In this document: positions 33,287-33,396 of the stretch, piece after piece
Numbering within the stretch: position 1 is the stretch's first letter
Layout of the letters: each line of letters starts with the position of its first letter
DNA from: Treponema sp.
GTDB taxonomy: Bacteria; Spirochaetota; Spirochaetia; Treponematales; Breznakiellaceae
NCBI GenBank assembly: GCA_031282065.1
Contig: JAITEL010000174.1
Span: forward strand, 1-33,396
DNA length: 33,396 bases
Direction of reading: 5' to 3'
Notes under the pieces: model-generated
What the model was told of the DNA's origin: nothing
Databases searched by the model: none
What the model saw: only the letters and a program-made list of their open reading frames with translations
Position numbers and translations under genes: made by a program

Positions 33287-33396
<110 letters not shown>

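Overview
The window looks like chromosomal DNA of a spirochaete, most likely a Treponema-type hindgut or environmental species of moderately high GC. Three things point there: an alanyl-tRNA synthetase that ends after its editing domain, a group of periplasmic lipoproteins (LpoB-like, LPP20, COG3014), and a giant DUF4116 repeat protein. This is inference from protein character; no 16S or tRNA gene is present. The last 64 bases are an almost pure G run and look like a sequencing or assembly artefact.

Layout. 1-1656: tail of an unknown + gene, then a − strand ECF sigma cluster (small membrane protein, sigma factor, zinc-type anti-sigma). 1718-3887: ruvA and an AT-richer DNA methyltransferase with a C-terminal nuclease-like domain. 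3950-4180: repeat copy A. 4300-7058: XRE-cupin regulator, LeuC/LeuD-type dehydratase pair and a 61-aa Cys protein. 7084-9800: recR, ybaB, dnaX and the 4.5S SRP RNA with its own promoter. 10184-12241: ygiQ and an Nfu-type protein. 12409-15605: a three-lipoprotein operon (LpoB-like, COG3014, LPP20) with a clear sigma-70 promoter. 15670-15886: repeat copy B, then the DUF4116 protein, whose last repeat unit is cut off where a decayed ISAs1 transposase begins. 20072-21273: a 40-codon ORF and corA. 21675-26207: an RSH-type (p)ppGpp synthetase, prmC, prfA and an 82-aa protein. 26211-26427: repeat copy C. 26663-33109: a CsgG-like/beta-barrel protein, then alaS, a SurA-like chaperone, nusB and a membrane-anchored TPR protein.

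The most striking signal is not a gene. Three dispersed copies (A, B, C) of an intergenic element share a 153-bp core that aligns with no gaps. Each core holds eight hexamers related to TGCGTC/GACGCA at an almost exact 21-bp period (two helical turns). The core can fold as a closing stem around three 27-nt hairpins, and a short GC hairpin follows. All copies point the same way and each lies between divergent genes. On the minus strand each leads to the ribosome-binding-site position of a small ORF, which is intact at copy C and decayed at A and B.

Other points worth attention: the RSH protein has lost its hydrolase catalytic residues but keeps the synthetase ones; two strong + strand terminators near 10.1 kb end no visible gene; corA is preceded by a short ORF with a strong ribosome binding site; and ygiQ appears to lack a normal start codon while lying in frame after nfu.
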